A stretch of DNA of 64,000 nucleotides from Leptotrichia sp. OH3620_COT-345 (lineage in GTDB: Bacteria; Fusobacteriota; Fusobacteriia; Fusobacteriales; Leptotrichiaceae). The position numbers and the translations under genes are program-made. The stretch covers positions 186,001 through 250,000 of the forward strand of contig NZ_RQYW01000001.1 in the NCBI RefSeq assembly GCF_003932895.1. The letters run 5' to 3'. Numbering within the stretch: position 1 is the first letter of the stretch; the number at the start of each line of letters is the position of its first letter. This document shows, piece by piece, positions 7,312 to 16,944 of this stretch. Below the pieces are notes generated by a model. That model was given only the letters and a program-made list of their open reading frames with translations, had not been told where the DNA came from and did no database searches.

Positions 7312-9099
7312 CTACTTAGAAGCTTTTAAAGGTTCTTTTTCAGTAAGTTCGACTCGATGTATGCTGTTTTTATCTCTATCATAAGAAACATTAAAATTCT
7401 TTACTCTTTTATTTACAGGAACTAATTCATATCTGTAAGTCAGGGGAACTTCCACTGCTTGATCCATATAATATTCCTGCCATTTTTTGTATGCTTCCGC
7501 TTTATATCCTTCCACTGACAGTGATTTTTCTCCTACTATTTCATTCATCAATCTATCATTTTCTTCAGATGCAAATCTTGGTCTGTTAAAAGGAGATTTT
7601 CTTCCTGAAAATTCAATAGGATTCAAGTTTGTACCCACTCCCCACGCTGCAAAGTAAATATCTATATCTTTATCATCAGCATCAACCTTCTGATAAAAAT
7701 TATTGAATTCTATAAGTCTTCCTGTTGTTAGTACCGCCTTTATACCTATTTCTTTCCAATTCTGTATATAAAACTGAGATAACGGTTCTGCTATGTCCCC
7801 TCCTGCCATTGCCGCTATTCTTACTTCAAACGGCTTTCCGTTTTTATCTTCTCTGTATCCGTCACCGTCCACATCTTTATATCCTGCTTCATCTAACAGC
7901 TGCTTTGCTTTTTCAGGATTATAAGGATATCCTTCAAGTCCTTCAGGAAAGTATTTCTTAAATACCGGAGGTACTGATGATGTTGCTCTTTCTCTTAATC
8001 CATGATAAAATGTCAACATTTTATCTACATTCAATCCATACGCAAGTGCTTTTCTTAATCTCACATCACTCATTTTTGCATTAGGATCTACTATATTTTC
8101 TCCCTTTTCCTTATCAAAACGCCCTACTTTAAAGCCCATATATGAGTAGTATAATTCCTGTCTTCCAAGCACTTCTAAATTGTTTAAATCTTTGAAAGTA
8201 TTATATAAATTTCCCGGTATTAAATATGCTATATCATATTCTCCTGCTTTCAGTGCAGCGACTGCTGTCTGGGAATTTACTATTTGTATAGTTACTCTGT
8301 CGATTTTAGCTTTCCCTTTAAAGTAATGAGGATTCGCTTTCAATTCTATACTTTCTCCCTGTACTGATTTTACCGGATAGTAGGGACCTATCGCTATTAT
8401 CTTATCTCTTATTTTTTCCGACGATACTAACTCCTTTATCGGAACATCTCCTAAATAATGCTTAGGTAAAGCTTGTCCTATAAGTCCGTTTCCTAAAGTA
8501 TAAATATTTTGACCTATTTCAGTAAATGTTATTTCCACTGTCTTATCATCTATTTTCTTTATTCCTGAAATAGTATCCGCCTTTCCTGCATGATATTCTT
8601 TCATTCCTATTATTTTTTCATTTTCATCATCATATCTTATTCCTTCGTAATCCTTACTTCCTATAACTTCATAAGCATATATTACATCTTCGGCAACCAT
8701 AGGCTGACCGTCACTCCATTTTACATTATCTTTTATTTTTATTATTGCTTTTTTATTCGGTATATCTACCGTCAATGTAGCTGCTCCGGTATCAGTAACT
8801 TCAAAATTTTCATCAGTATCAAAAATTTGTTCTGAAGTAAAAATATCAGATATTACTGCATCATATGCATCATTGGAATATAGACTTGTAAAAATTCCCA
8901 CTAATGGTGAATCTTTTACTATCGCCACTTTTAAAGTTGCTCCTTCTACTGCTTTTCCGTCATTTTTCACAGCAGCAGGAAATTTTGAAGTATCAACTTT
9001 TTCTCCGCCTCCTTCACTTTTCTTTTTTCCCGGCCCGCACGAAACTGCCAATAGCACAATTGAAATTACAAATAACAACAAAAGATTTTTTCGTTTCAT
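7312..9099 (-). CDS. oppA: Oligopeptide ABC transporter substrate-binding lipoprotein, first copy
   Basis: A 595-residue family 5 extracellular solute-binding protein with a lipobox ending at Cys21 (LAVSC). It is the paralogue of the downstream gene, sharing the same motif order (VKWSDGQPMVAEDVIYAYEV, LRKALAYGLNVDKM, QLLDEAGYKDVDGDGYREDK). It delivers peptides to the OppBC permease. It lies 48 bases after oppC and is followed by a hairpin rather than a terminator, an arrangement often used to keep binding-protein mRNA abundant. The exact ligand (di-, tri- or oligopeptide) cannot be told from sequence by eye. Confidence 0.93.
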   Translation of the reverse strand: MKRKNLLLLFVISIVLLAVSCGPGKKKSEGGGEKVDTSKFPAAVKNDGKAVEGATLKVAIVKDSPLVGIFTSLYSNDAYDAVISDIFTSEQIFDTDENFEVTDTGAATLTVDIPNKKAIIKIKDNVKWSDGQPMVAEDVIYAYEVIGSKDYEGIRYDDENEKIIGMKEYHAGKADTISGIKKIDDKTVEITFTEIGQNIYTLGNGLIGQALPKHYLGDVPIKELVSSEKIRDKIIAIGPYYPVKSVQGESIELKANPHYFKGKAKIDRVTIQIVNSQTAVAALKAGEYDIAYLIPGNLYNTFKDLNNLEVLGRQELYYSYMGFKVGRFDKEKGENIVDPNAKMSDVRLRKALAYGLNVDKMLTFYHGLRERATSSVPPVFKKYFPEGLEGYPYNPEKAKQLLDEAGYKDVDGDGYREDKNGKPFEVRIAAMAGGDIAEPLSQFYIQNWKEIGIKAVLTTGRLIEFNNFYQKVDADDKDIDIYFAAWGVGTNLNPIEFSGRKSPFNRPRFASEENDRLMNEIVGEKSLSVEGYKAEAYKKWQEYYMDQAVEVPLTYRYELVPVNKRVKNFNVSYDRDKNSIHRVELTEKEPLKASK

Positions 9100-9147
9100 T
9101 TTGAATTTCTCCTTTTCTATATTATTTATTTGAATCCTTTTTATAAA

Positions 9148-10050
9148 CTATCCTAATCTCTGTCTTGCATCTGCGGCTCTTTTCAGTGCTTGACCTACAT
9201 AATTTATTGATAACATCATAATAAGAATAAGCAAAGAAGCAGGGAGCCATATCCATAACTTAGATGACAGCACTTCAGGATCTGTGGCATAACCTACCAA
9301 TGTACCGAGACTCGGTGTGGATGGAGGGAATCCGAACCCTAAAAATGTCAACCCTGTTTCTATTCCTATATTTCCTGCCAGATTTAATGTAGAGTTTACT
9401 ATAATTATAGAACTTATGTTGGGAAGAATTTCTCTGAATAATATTTTAAAATCACTCGTTCCCATTGTTTTTGAAGCCAGTACATATTCTCTACGACTTT
9501 CAGTTAAAACTTTACTTCTTATAAGCCTTGTTATTCCTGTCCAATAAAATATACTCATTATAAAAATAAATGTATAAAGATTGTATTTCGGAACAATTGT
9601 TACAAACACTATTATAAGCATAAGTGTAGGAAGAACCGTTATAAAGTCCACTATTCTCATTATTATATTATCTATTGTTCCACCGTAATATCCTGTTATA
9701 AGTCCTACTACAATTCCTATCATTGATGTAAAAAATGTTACTGCAAATCCTACTACAATGGAATTTCTTGCACCTATAACAAGTTGCCCGAGAATACTAC
9801 GTCCTCCTGCGTCCGCACCTAACCAAAATCCTTCTCCCGGAGCAGCATACTTATCAAGGAGTGAAACTTCCATTATTTTTTCCTTATCTAATAACGCCGC
9901 ACTGACAAACACCGTAATAAATAATATTGCCAATATTCCCAGTGATATCATTGCAAGTTTATCTTTTTTTATTTCTCTTACGATGACACTGAACCCTGTA
10001 GGTTTTTCACTCATCTGTATATTATTATCTTTTTTATTTTTATTTTTCAT
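9148..10050 (-). CDS. oppC: Oligopeptide ABC transporter permease OppC
   Basis: A 300-residue inner-membrane permease of the OppC/DppC family. After a charged cytoplasmic N-terminus come the OppC_N segment with its first membrane helix near residues 35-55 and then GADAGGRSILGQLVIGARNS. The binding-protein-dependent transport domain with five more helices carries the EAA-type loop near SKTMGTSDFKILFREILPN, which docks to the ATPases. The start follows AGGTGAT; an inner Met at residue 13 is an alternative. It lies 10 bases after oppB and pairs with OppB to form the channel. Confidence 0.92.
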   Translation of the reverse strand: MKNKNKKDNNIQMSEKPTGFSVIVREIKKDKLAMISLGILAILFITVFVSAALLDKEKIMEVSLLDKYAAPGEGFWLGADAGGRSILGQLVIGARNSIVVGFAVTFFTSMIGIVVGLITGYYGGTIDNIIMRIVDFITVLPTLMLIIVFVTIVPKYNLYTFIFIMSIFYWTGITRLIRSKVLTESRREYVLASKTMGTSDFKILFREILPNISSIIIVNSTLNLAGNIGIETGLTFLGFGFPPSTPSLGTLVGYATDPEVLSSKLWIWLPASLLILIMMLSINYVGQALKRAADARQRLG

Positions 10051-10060
10051 TACATATCAC

Positions 10061-11023
10061 CTACTCTATCCTTATTCTCGGATCAACTATACTTAAAATA
10101 ATATCTGAAAGTAAACTTCCCAGTAATGTTAAAAATCCGTATAACAGTATAAGTGAAGTTACCACACTGTAATCTCTCGTAGATATGGAACTTATAAAGA
10201 GATTTCCCATTCCCGGATAGCTGTATATCTGTTCGATAAATATTGAACCTCCGAGTAATCCTGTTATAGTATATCCAAAAAAGGCCGCTATAGGTAATAT
10301 TGAATTTCTAAATATATGTTTTGAGTATACTTTTTTTTCAGGAACTCCTTTACTTCTTGCAGTTTTTACATAGTCAAGCGATTTTGCATCTATTACTTCG
10401 TTTCTCAAATATTGTATCGTACCTGTAGTTGCAAGTAGGGCATAAGTCATTGCAGGCAAAATTATGTGATGTATTTTGTCAATAAAATATTTAAATGTTC
10501 CGGGATCAAGACCTATTGTCACTGATCCTGTTTTCGGAAACCAGCCGAGTGTATATCCAAAAAACCATAGCATTATTAAAGATAATACATATGTAGGAAC
10601 AGCATAACTTACATAATTATAAAAAGTAACCACTCTGTCAAGGGCGGAATTTTGATATCTTCCTGCAAGTACTCCTAAAGGAACCGCTATAGAATACATA
10701 AGTATAACACTTACAAGTGAAAGTATGAATGTATTGTTTGCTCTCTGACCGATTAAAGTTTTTACAGGTATTTTATAAGCATAACTCATTCCGAAATTTC
10801 CCTGAAAAGCATTCTTCATCCATCTTATATATTGAATATGCCACGGATCATAAAGTCCGGCTTTTCTTCTCAATTCCTCTATGGCTGCCGGATCTGTTTG
10901 GGGAGTTATCAATCCTGTAAAAGGATCTCCCGGCATTAATTTTGCCAGAATGAAGATTATTATACTCAATATAAACAGTTGGGGCAGCATTATTAAAACT
11001 CTTCTCAATACCGTTTTCCACAT
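10061..11023 (-). CDS. oppB: Oligopeptide ABC transporter permease OppB
   Basis: A 320-residue permease of the OppB/DppB family, with an N-terminal helix at about 10-30, the family motif MPGDPF near residue 30, and six predicted helices. The cytoplasmic EAA-like loop ARSKGVPEKKVYSKHIFRN is near residues 225-243, and the C-terminus ends in DIILSIVDPRIRIE, typical of the family. It is three bases from oppF, indicating tight translational linkage. Confidence 0.93.
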   Translation of the reverse strand: MWKTVLRRVLIMLPQLFILSIIIFILAKLMPGDPFTGLITPQTDPAAIEELRRKAGLYDPWHIQYIRWMKNAFQGNFGMSYAYKIPVKTLIGQRANNTFILSLVSVILMYSIAVPLGVLAGRYQNSALDRVVTFYNYVSYAVPTYVLSLIMLWFFGYTLGWFPKTGSVTIGLDPGTFKYFIDKIHHIILPAMTYALLATTGTIQYLRNEVIDAKSLDYVKTARSKGVPEKKVYSKHIFRNSILPIAAFFGYTITGLLGGSIFIEQIYSYPGMGNLFISSISTRDYSVVTSLILLYGFLTLLGSLLSDIILSIVDPRIRIE

Positions 11024-11026
11024 TTT

Positions 11027-11974
11027 TTAATCTCCTCCTTTAACTTCATGTGCCAATGCTGCATAATGAGTATCGCTTAATTTTTTCAAATCATAAACTT
11101 TTCCGTTTTCATTATAATATTCCAACTCATTTTCCTTATATTCCTTTTCAACAGCAATTCTGTTTTCCTTATTTTTAACCCTATGATCTGGATTTACTTC
11201 AGGAATAGCCGCAATCAGTCTTTTTGTATATATATGTTTAGGATTACCGTATATATCCTCTTTCGTTCCTTTCTCTACAAAACGTCCTCTGTACATTATC
11301 GCCATATAGTCACACATATGTTTCACCACACCTAAATCATGGGATATGAACAGATAGCTTAATCCGAACTGCTTCTGTATTTCTTTCATATAATTCAGAA
11401 CTTGTGCTTGAACCGACAAGTCCAGTGCTGAAACAGGTTCATCAGCTATTATGAGTTTAGGTTTTGTCGCTACTGCTCTGGCAACTCCCAATCTCTGCCT
11501 CTGTCCTCCCGAAAATTCATGGGGATATTTATATAATGCGTCATCACTCATTCCGACAATTTCCAATAACTCGGAAACTTTTCTCTTTTCTTCTTCCAAA
11601 GTGAGATTTTCAAAGTTTCTTAAAGGTTCTGCAATAATATCGATTACACGTTTTTTAGGATTTAAACTTGACATTGAATCCTGAAAAATCATTTGTAAAT
11701 TTCTATTATAATCGGATTTTCTATTCCTGAATTTTTTATCAATTTCTTTTCCTTCGTATATGATTGTTCCTTCTTTTATTTTTTCAAGCCCTATAATAGC
11801 TTTTCCTATTGTTGATTTTCCTGATCCCGATTCTCCCACAAGACCGTAAGTTTTTCCTCTTTCAATGGATATATCTATACCGTCTACAGCATAGACATAA
11901 TCCATTATTTTATTAAAAAATCCTCCGCGAATGGGATAATGAACCTTTAATCCCTTTACATCCAGAAAGCTCAT
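11027..11974 (-). CDS. oppF: Oligopeptide ABC transporter ATPase OppF
   Basis: A 315-residue nucleotide-binding subunit, with Walker A GESGSGKST near 47-55, Q-loop MIFQDSMSSLNPKKRV, signature FSGGQRQRLGVARAV, Walker B KLIIADEPVSALD and the switch histidine in FISHDLGVVKH. The C-terminal oligopeptide-transporter extension follows (YTKRLIAAIPEVNPDH). It forms the ATPase heterodimer with OppD. It is one base after oppD and three bases before oppB. Confidence 0.94.
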   Translation of the reverse strand: MSFLDVKGLKVHYPIRGGFFNKIMDYVYAVDGIDISIERGKTYGLVGESGSGKSTIGKAIIGLEKIKEGTIIYEGKEIDKKFRNRKSDYNRNLQMIFQDSMSSLNPKKRVIDIIAEPLRNFENLTLEEEKRKVSELLEIVGMSDDALYKYPHEFSGGQRQRLGVARAVATKPKLIIADEPVSALDLSVQAQVLNYMKEIQKQFGLSYLFISHDLGVVKHMCDYMAIMYRGRFVEKGTKEDIYGNPKHIYTKRLIAAIPEVNPDHRVKNKENRIAVEKEYKENELEYYNENGKVYDLKKLSDTHYAALAHEVKGGD

Positions 11975-11975
11975 T

Positions 11976-13037
11976 TTAACTTCCCTCCGTTTCAGAATAG
12001 TTTATTTTGTTTTCTTCATATTTATATTCATTATTTAATTTTTTTTCAGAATTAAAATAAAAATTTTTCCAGCAGCTGCATCTTACAAAATGGCCCGCTG
12101 ACACTTCATGCAACTCAGGATGCTCCTCATGTTCACTTTCGGCAATCCAAGGTATTCTTGGAGCAAATCTGCATCCTGTTCTTTTAAGCTTTATTAATGA
12201 CGGTACCACTCCTTGTATTACATGAAGTTCTTCAGCCTGATGTTCCAATTGCGGTATGGAATTTAAAAGTGACCTAGTATAAGGATGTCTGGGATTATTA
12301 AAAAGCTCATTTACAGGTGCTATTTCCACAATCTCACCTGCATACATCACTGCTACCCTATCTGCCATTTCGGCTACAACTCCCAAATCATGAGTAATTA
12401 AAATAATACCTGCATGAATTTCATTTTGCAGTGATTTCAGTAAATCAAGTATCTGTGCCTGTATTGTGACATCAAGAGCTGTAGTAGGTTCATCCGCTAT
12501 TATAATAGGTGGTTTACAGGAAAGTGCAATAGCTATCATTACACGCTGTCTCATTCCTCCTGAAAGCTCGTGAGGAAACTGCCTGGCAACCCTTTTATAA
12601 TTAGGAATACCCACCTGCTGTAGTAACTTATATACACGCTGTTTTCTCTCTTCTGAAGTCATTTCAGTATGGTAAATCAATCCTTCTTCGATTTGTTCTT
12701 CCACTCTCATAAGAGGATTTAAAGCTGACAAAGGATCCTGAAATATCATTCCTATTTCATTTCCTCTTATTTCATTATATCCGCTCTCGTTCAGTGTTAA
12801 TAAATTTTTTCCGTTATAAATAATTTCTCCTTCAATTTTAGTATTTAAAGGATTATGTAACCCCATAACGGAAGTGGCAAGGGTACTTTTCCCACAGCCT
12901 GATTCTCCAACTATTGCAAGTATCTCATTTTTTTTCAAATCAAGCGATACATTGTCAACTGCCGGATAGTAATCATCTTTAATACGGAAACTCGTATATA
13001 AGTTATTGATCTTCAATAAAACTTTATCTTCTTCCAA
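11976..13037 (-). CDS. oppD: Oligopeptide ABC transporter ATPase OppD
   Basis: A 353-residue ATPase, the first gene of the opp operon. It has Walker A GESGCGKST, Q-loop MIFQDPLSALNPLMRV, signature LSGGMRQRVMIAIAL, Walker B IIIADEPTTALD, and the switch region LITHDLGVVAEM. The C-terminal oligopeptide domain keeps the cysteine pattern GCRFAPR...VRCSCW seen in OppD/DppD proteins, where it can bind an iron-sulfur cluster. A TTGAAA-17-TACTAT promoter lies about 50 bases upstream. A Lys/Asn/Glu-rich tail after the cysteines is a little longer than usual. Confidence 0.94.
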   Translation of the reverse strand: MEEDKVLLKINNLYTSFRIKDDYYPAVDNVSLDLKKNEILAIVGESGCGKSTLATSVMGLHNPLNTKIEGEIIYNGKNLLTLNESGYNEIRGNEIGMIFQDPLSALNPLMRVEEQIEEGLIYHTEMTSEERKQRVYKLLQQVGIPNYKRVARQFPHELSGGMRQRVMIAIALSCKPPIIIADEPTTALDVTIQAQILDLLKSLQNEIHAGIILITHDLGVVAEMADRVAVMYAGEIVEIAPVNELFNNPRHPYTRSLLNSIPQLEHQAEELHVIQGVVPSLIKLKRTGCRFAPRIPWIAESEHEEHPELHEVSAGHFVRCSCWKNFYFNSEKKLNNEYKYEENKINYSETEGS

Positions 13038-13083
13038 TTCCTCTCTCCTTAAAATTTATTTAATTTCTTGCTTCTTATAATTA

Positions 13084-13112
13084 ATAGTACCTTATATTCA
13101 AATATTTTTCAA
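13084..13112 (-). promoter_or_regulatory. Promoter of the opp operon
   Basis: Minus-strand TTGAAA (13112-13107), a 17-base spacer and TACTAT (13089-13084) stand upstream of oppD, just beyond the terminator of the fru operon. Confidence 0.5.
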
Positions 13113-13131
13113 ATATTTTTTATAAAGAAAA

Positions 13132-13181
13132 AACACCCTTTTTATGAAACAAAGTTATTTTCATTAGTATTTTAGAGTGTT
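13132..13181 (-). terminator. Rho-independent terminator of the fru operon
   Basis: On the minus strand aacactct (13181-13174) pairs with agggtgtt (13139-13132), including one T-G pair, and is followed by TTTTCTTT. It lies about 60 bases past the fruA stop and before the opp promoter. Confidence 0.7.
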
Positions 13182-13244
13182 CTTCTTATTTTTCAATTAT
13201 TCATATTTTTTATTAATTTAACAATTAAATAATTTTATTTTAAA

Positions 13245-15149
13245 TTATTTTTCTTTTACTTTTCTTTTTAATAATCCCAAAAATATTGCTGATGCTAAGC
13301 TTCCTATAACTATTGCTAAAAGATACATTATAAAATTGTTACTCAATGCCATTACAAGTATTCCTCCATGAGGAGCAGGTATTTTAATACTGAATAACAT
13401 TGTCAATCCTCCTGCTATTGCCGAACCTACAACATTGGCAGGGATTACTCTTCCCGGATCCGCCGCTGCATAAGGTATTGCTCCTTCTGTAATAAATGAA
13501 AGTCCCATTACATAGTTAGTCAATCCCGCTTCTCTTTCCTGCTCTGTAAATTTATTTTTGAACAATGATGAAGCTATTGCTATTGCCAATGGCGGAACCA
13601 TTCCTCCTGCCATAACCGCTGCCATTGCTTCACTTCCTCCTGAATTTATAGTTGTTGCAAGAGTTCCTGTTCCGAAAACATAAGCCGCTTTATTTATAGG
13701 TCCTCCCATATCCACAGCCATCATTCCTCCCAATATAAGTCCCAGAAGTACTTTACTTGAACCGCTCATAGAAGCAAGATAAGTGTTCATTCCATTATTT
13801 ATTATAGATACAACAGGATTTAATACAAGAACCATTGCCACTCCTACAATAAGTACCGATAATACAGGATAAAGAAGTATCATTTTCAATCCGCTCACTG
13901 ATTTAGGTAATCCTTTTAGTGCTTGAATTAAAAATTTGACAATATATCCTGCCAGTATTCCTCCTGCTATTGCTCCTAAAAACCCTGAACCTCCTGCACT
14001 TGCCAATGCTCCTGCTACAAGTCCGGCCGTCAATGCCGCTCTGTCTCCTATACTGAAAGCTATATATCCTCCCAAAATTGGTACGAATAGACCAAATGCA
14101 GCTCCTCCTATTGTCATTAGCATTTTCGCCATGTAAGATTTTGAACCGTAATCAGAACCTGCATTCCCGTTTCCTGTAAGCGTATCAGCTAAAAATGCCA
14201 ATGCTATCAATATACCTCCACTTATTACAAGAGGAAGCATATACGATACTCCGCTCATAAGATGTTTGTAAAAGCCTGTTTTCTCATTAGTTTTTGACCT
14301 ACTTTCTTCTATAGGTGAAGCGATGTATTTAGGAAGATCCCCATCAAGAACTTTCTGAATAAGTCCTTTAGCATTGTTTATCCCTTCTCTTGCTCCTACT
14401 TTTATTAAAGGTTTTCCGTTAAATCTTTCCGTTTCTATATTTCTATCCACTGCAAGGATAACCCCTTTAGCATTATTTATATCATCTGCTGTAAGCTCAT
14501 TTTTTCTTCCGTCTGTTCCGTTTGTTTCTACTTTTATTTTAACTCCCATTTCAGCTGCAGCTTTTTTTAAAGCTTCTTCAGCCATATATGTATGGGCTAT
14601 ACCCGTAGGACATGCCGTTGCTGCAACTATATAAACTTCATTTCCATTTATAGAATTTCCCGCTGTCTTTTCATTTTTTTGAGCTTCCAGCTTTTCTGTT
14701 TCCTTTTTATTTATTATTTCCAATACTTCTTCAGCACTCCCTGCTTTTTCAAGACTTGTTTTGAAATCATCGTCTAATAACAACTGTGTCAATCTTGCCA
14801 AGGTTTCAATATGTGTATTGTCAGCTCCCGCAGGAGCAGCTATCATAAAAAATAATTTTGACGATTCTCCATCCATTGAGCCGTATTCTATTCCTTTTGA
14901 ACTTCTTCCCATTGCAAGAGCGGGCTTTTTTACATACTCTGTTTTTGCGTGAGGTATTGCAATTCCTTCCTCAAGTGCAGTAGAGCTTTGTTCTTCCCTT
15001 GCATTCAAAGCTTCCACATATCCTTCATAATCCAATAAAATCCCTGTATTATCATGTAATTTCGCTATTTCTCTTATCACATTTCCTTTATCAGTTGATT
15101 CTAAATCAAGATTAATTCTTTCTTTTATAAGTAAATCTGAAATTTTCAT
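13245..15149 (-). CDS. fruA: Fructose-specific PTS enzyme IIABC
   Basis: This protein imports fructose and phosphorylates it to fructose-1-phosphate using phosphate passed from HPr. The 635-residue chain has three domains in order: IIA with the phosphorylated His67 in EGIAIPHAKTE; IIB with Cys180 in VAATACPTGIAHTYMAEEA; and a membrane IIC from about residue 290 with many glycine-rich helices. The start at 15149 is preferred because GGAAGG lies upstream and the extension to 15173 would need a TTG. It starts four bases after fruK ends, so the two are translated together. Confidence 0.94.
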   Translation of the reverse strand: MKISDLLIKERINLDLESTDKGNVIREIAKLHDNTGILLDYEGYVEALNAREEQSSTALEEGIAIPHAKTEYVKKPALAMGRSSKGIEYGSMDGESSKLFFMIAAPAGADNTHIETLARLTQLLLDDDFKTSLEKAGSAEEVLEIINKKETEKLEAQKNEKTAGNSINGNEVYIVAATACPTGIAHTYMAEEALKKAAAEMGVKIKVETNGTDGRKNELTADDINNAKGVILAVDRNIETERFNGKPLIKVGAREGINNAKGLIQKVLDGDLPKYIASPIEESRSKTNEKTGFYKHLMSGVSYMLPLVISGGILIALAFLADTLTGNGNAGSDYGSKSYMAKMLMTIGGAAFGLFVPILGGYIAFSIGDRAALTAGLVAGALASAGGSGFLGAIAGGILAGYIVKFLIQALKGLPKSVSGLKMILLYPVLSVLIVGVAMVLVLNPVVSIINNGMNTYLASMSGSSKVLLGLILGGMMAVDMGGPINKAAYVFGTGTLATTINSGGSEAMAAVMAGGMVPPLAIAIASSLFKNKFTEQEREAGLTNYVMGLSFITEGAIPYAAADPGRVIPANVVGSAIAGGLTMLFSIKIPAPHGGILVMALSNNFIMYLLAIVIGSLASAIFLGLLKRKVKEK

Positions 15150-15153
15150 AATT

Positions 15154-16071
15154 TTATACACCTTCCTTAGCAATATTTATTTCTTCATATAATTTATAAA
15201 TTAAATCCTTTTCTGCCAATCCGTAAGAATATGCGGTTGCACTTCCGGCAGCTACTGCAAGTCGGAACGAGTCTTCTATCGACATTCCTTTTACATATCC
15301 CGCTATAAACCCTGCTACCATGGAATCTCCTGCACCTATTGAATTTATCAGCACCCCTTGAGGTACAGAGGCTTCCATTACAAATTCTCCGTTTACGAAT
15401 AATGCCCCTTCACCACCACGTGAAATAATTACATTTTTGACTCCTCTTTCCAAAAAAAACGAACATTTTTTTACAATTTCTTCTTTTGTTTCCAATTTTT
15501 CATTGAACATATCCCTAAGCTCATGTATATTCGGTTTAATGAAAAAGTTATTATATATATTATCCTGTAGCAGATTACCTCGCGTATCAAGTACAATTTC
15601 CACATCTGCTTCTATATTTTCTGAAAGCTCCTTATATATTTTTTTACTTATCATTTCAGGGATACTTCCTGATAAAACTAATATATCGCCATTTTTTAAC
15701 TGTAAAAGCTTTTCAGCAAGTTCTTTTCGATTTTTTTCCGTAATTTCAGGAGAAACACCGTTTATTTCAGTTTCTTTGTCATTACCGTTCACTTTTACAT
15801 TAATTCTCGTATTTCCGTCAATTTCTACAAATTCGGATTTTATCCCGTCATTTTTTAAATCTTTTATTATGAAATCTCCTGTAAATCCGGCGATATATCC
15901 TACTGCTGTTGATTCCACACCAAGATTTTTAAGAACTTTGGATACATTAATTCCTTTTCCTCCTGCTCTGAAATTTACTTTATCTGCAAGGTTTAAATGC
16001 TCCGTTTTCAGCTCTTTATTAATATACACATCATAATCAAGAGCGGGATTTAAAGTTAATGTATAAATCAT
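15154..16071 (-). CDS. fruK: 1-phosphofructokinase
   Basis: FruK converts fructose-1-phosphate, the product of FruA, to fructose-1,6-bisphosphate. The 305-residue protein is a PfkB-family kinase: TLTLNPALD at the N-terminus, the RAGGKGINVS signature at 35-44 and the catalytic NSIGAGDSMVAGF with Asp249. GGGAGG four bases before the ATG at 16071 fixes the start; an upstream extension to 16161 has no ribosome site and would cross a long inverted repeat. It is the middle gene of fruR-fruK-fruA. Confidence 0.94.
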   Translation of the reverse strand: MIYTLTLNPALDYDVYINKELKTEHLNLADKVNFRAGGKGINVSKVLKNLGVESTAVGYIAGFTGDFIIKDLKNDGIKSEFVEIDGNTRINVKVNGNDKETEINGVSPEITEKNRKELAEKLLQLKNGDILVLSGSIPEMISKKIYKELSENIEADVEIVLDTRGNLLQDNIYNNFFIKPNIHELRDMFNEKLETKEEIVKKCSFFLERGVKNVIISRGGEGALFVNGEFVMEASVPQGVLINSIGAGDSMVAGFIAGYVKGMSIEDSFRLAVAAGSATAYSYGLAEKDLIYKLYEEINIAKEGV

Positions 16072-16087
16072 ATTTCCTCCCTTTCTT

Positions 16088-16180
16088 ATTAATATTTTCA
16101 AATATATGACTTCAAAGAAGTTTTTGACAATTTTCCAAGGCATATCTTTTCCAATAGTCATATATTTTAATCATATTAAT
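16088..16180. promoter_or_regulatory. Long inverted repeat between fruR and fruK
   Basis: The arms at 16088-16111 and 16156-16180 are complementary over about 24 bases with few mismatches, including a perfect 12-base core (aaatatatgact / agtcatatattt). It covers the whole fruR-fruK gap and the fruR stop codon. It may be a processing or attenuation structure, or an operator pair. Confidence 0.5.
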
Positions 16181-16910
16181 AAAAATATTTTTTATATCTA
16201 TTATTTTTTTTAATAGTTTGTTTAGTCGTTACTATTTTACAGTCTTTCAAATCAGAAAATTTTACATTTGAAATTTTATCAAATTTTTCTTTATCCGCCA
16301 GAACATATTTTTCACGAGATAATTCAATTACTCTTTTTTTTAAAATAGCTTCATTTATCTCAGGAGTGGTAAATCCATTTTCTATATTTATTCCGTTCAC
16401 TCCCACAAAACATTTTTCAAATCTGTATTTATTCAGTGAAGCAAGAGCTTCAACTCCTACTACCGCCTTTGTGGACTGCTTTATTTCTCCCCCAAGCATA
16501 ATAGTCTTAATGTTATATTTTAGCAGTTCTTCAATATGCATAAGTCCGTTTGTCACAACCGTAATATTCATATTTTTTAATTTTTCAATCACATAAAATA
16601 CTGTTGTTCCTGCATCTAAATATATGAAGTCCCCCTGTTTGAGAATTTTTGATACTTTTTCGGCTATTTCCTTTTTTTCGTTTACATTTTCTTTAAATCT
16701 GTCTTTTACTTCAACATCAAAATTCAAATTTTTATGCTGACACACTCCTCCTTTTATTTTCAGAAGAAGCCCTTTTGAATACATTTTTTCCACATCTCTT
16801 CTGATTGTTGACGAGGAAACGTCCATTATCCTGTCCAGATCTTGATAGGAGAGTCTTCCCCTTTTATTAAGCTCTGATATTATTTTTTCAAATCTGTCTA
16901 TTTCCAGCAT
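16176..16910 (-). CDS. fruR: DeoR-family regulator of the fructose operon
   Basis: A 244-residue DeoR/GlpR-type repressor. The N-terminal helix-turn-helix lies at about residues 18-55 (RLSYQDLDRIMDVSSSTIRR). The C-terminal sugar-phosphate sensor has FIYLDAGTTVFYVIEKLK, VVTNGLMHIEELL, and FVGVNGI near 180. Its position first in the operon makes fructose-1-phosphate the likely effector. The promoter overlaps an array of repeated TTTTTTTCA elements, so autoregulation is likely. The protein is slightly shorter at the C-terminus than many relatives. Confidence 0.9.
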   Translation of the reverse strand: MLEIDRFEKIISELNKRGRLSYQDLDRIMDVSSSTIRRDVEKMYSKGLLLKIKGGVCQHKNLNFDVEVKDRFKENVNEKKEIAEKVSKILKQGDFIYLDAGTTVFYVIEKLKNMNITVVTNGLMHIEELLKYNIKTIMLGGEIKQSTKAVVGVEALASLNKYRFEKCFVGVNGINIENGFTTPEINEAILKKRVIELSREKYVLADKEKFDKISNVKFSDLKDCKIVTTKQTIKKNNRYKKYFY

Positions 16911-16944
16911 ATCTTACTTCCTCTTTTTTATTTTTTATATCCTT

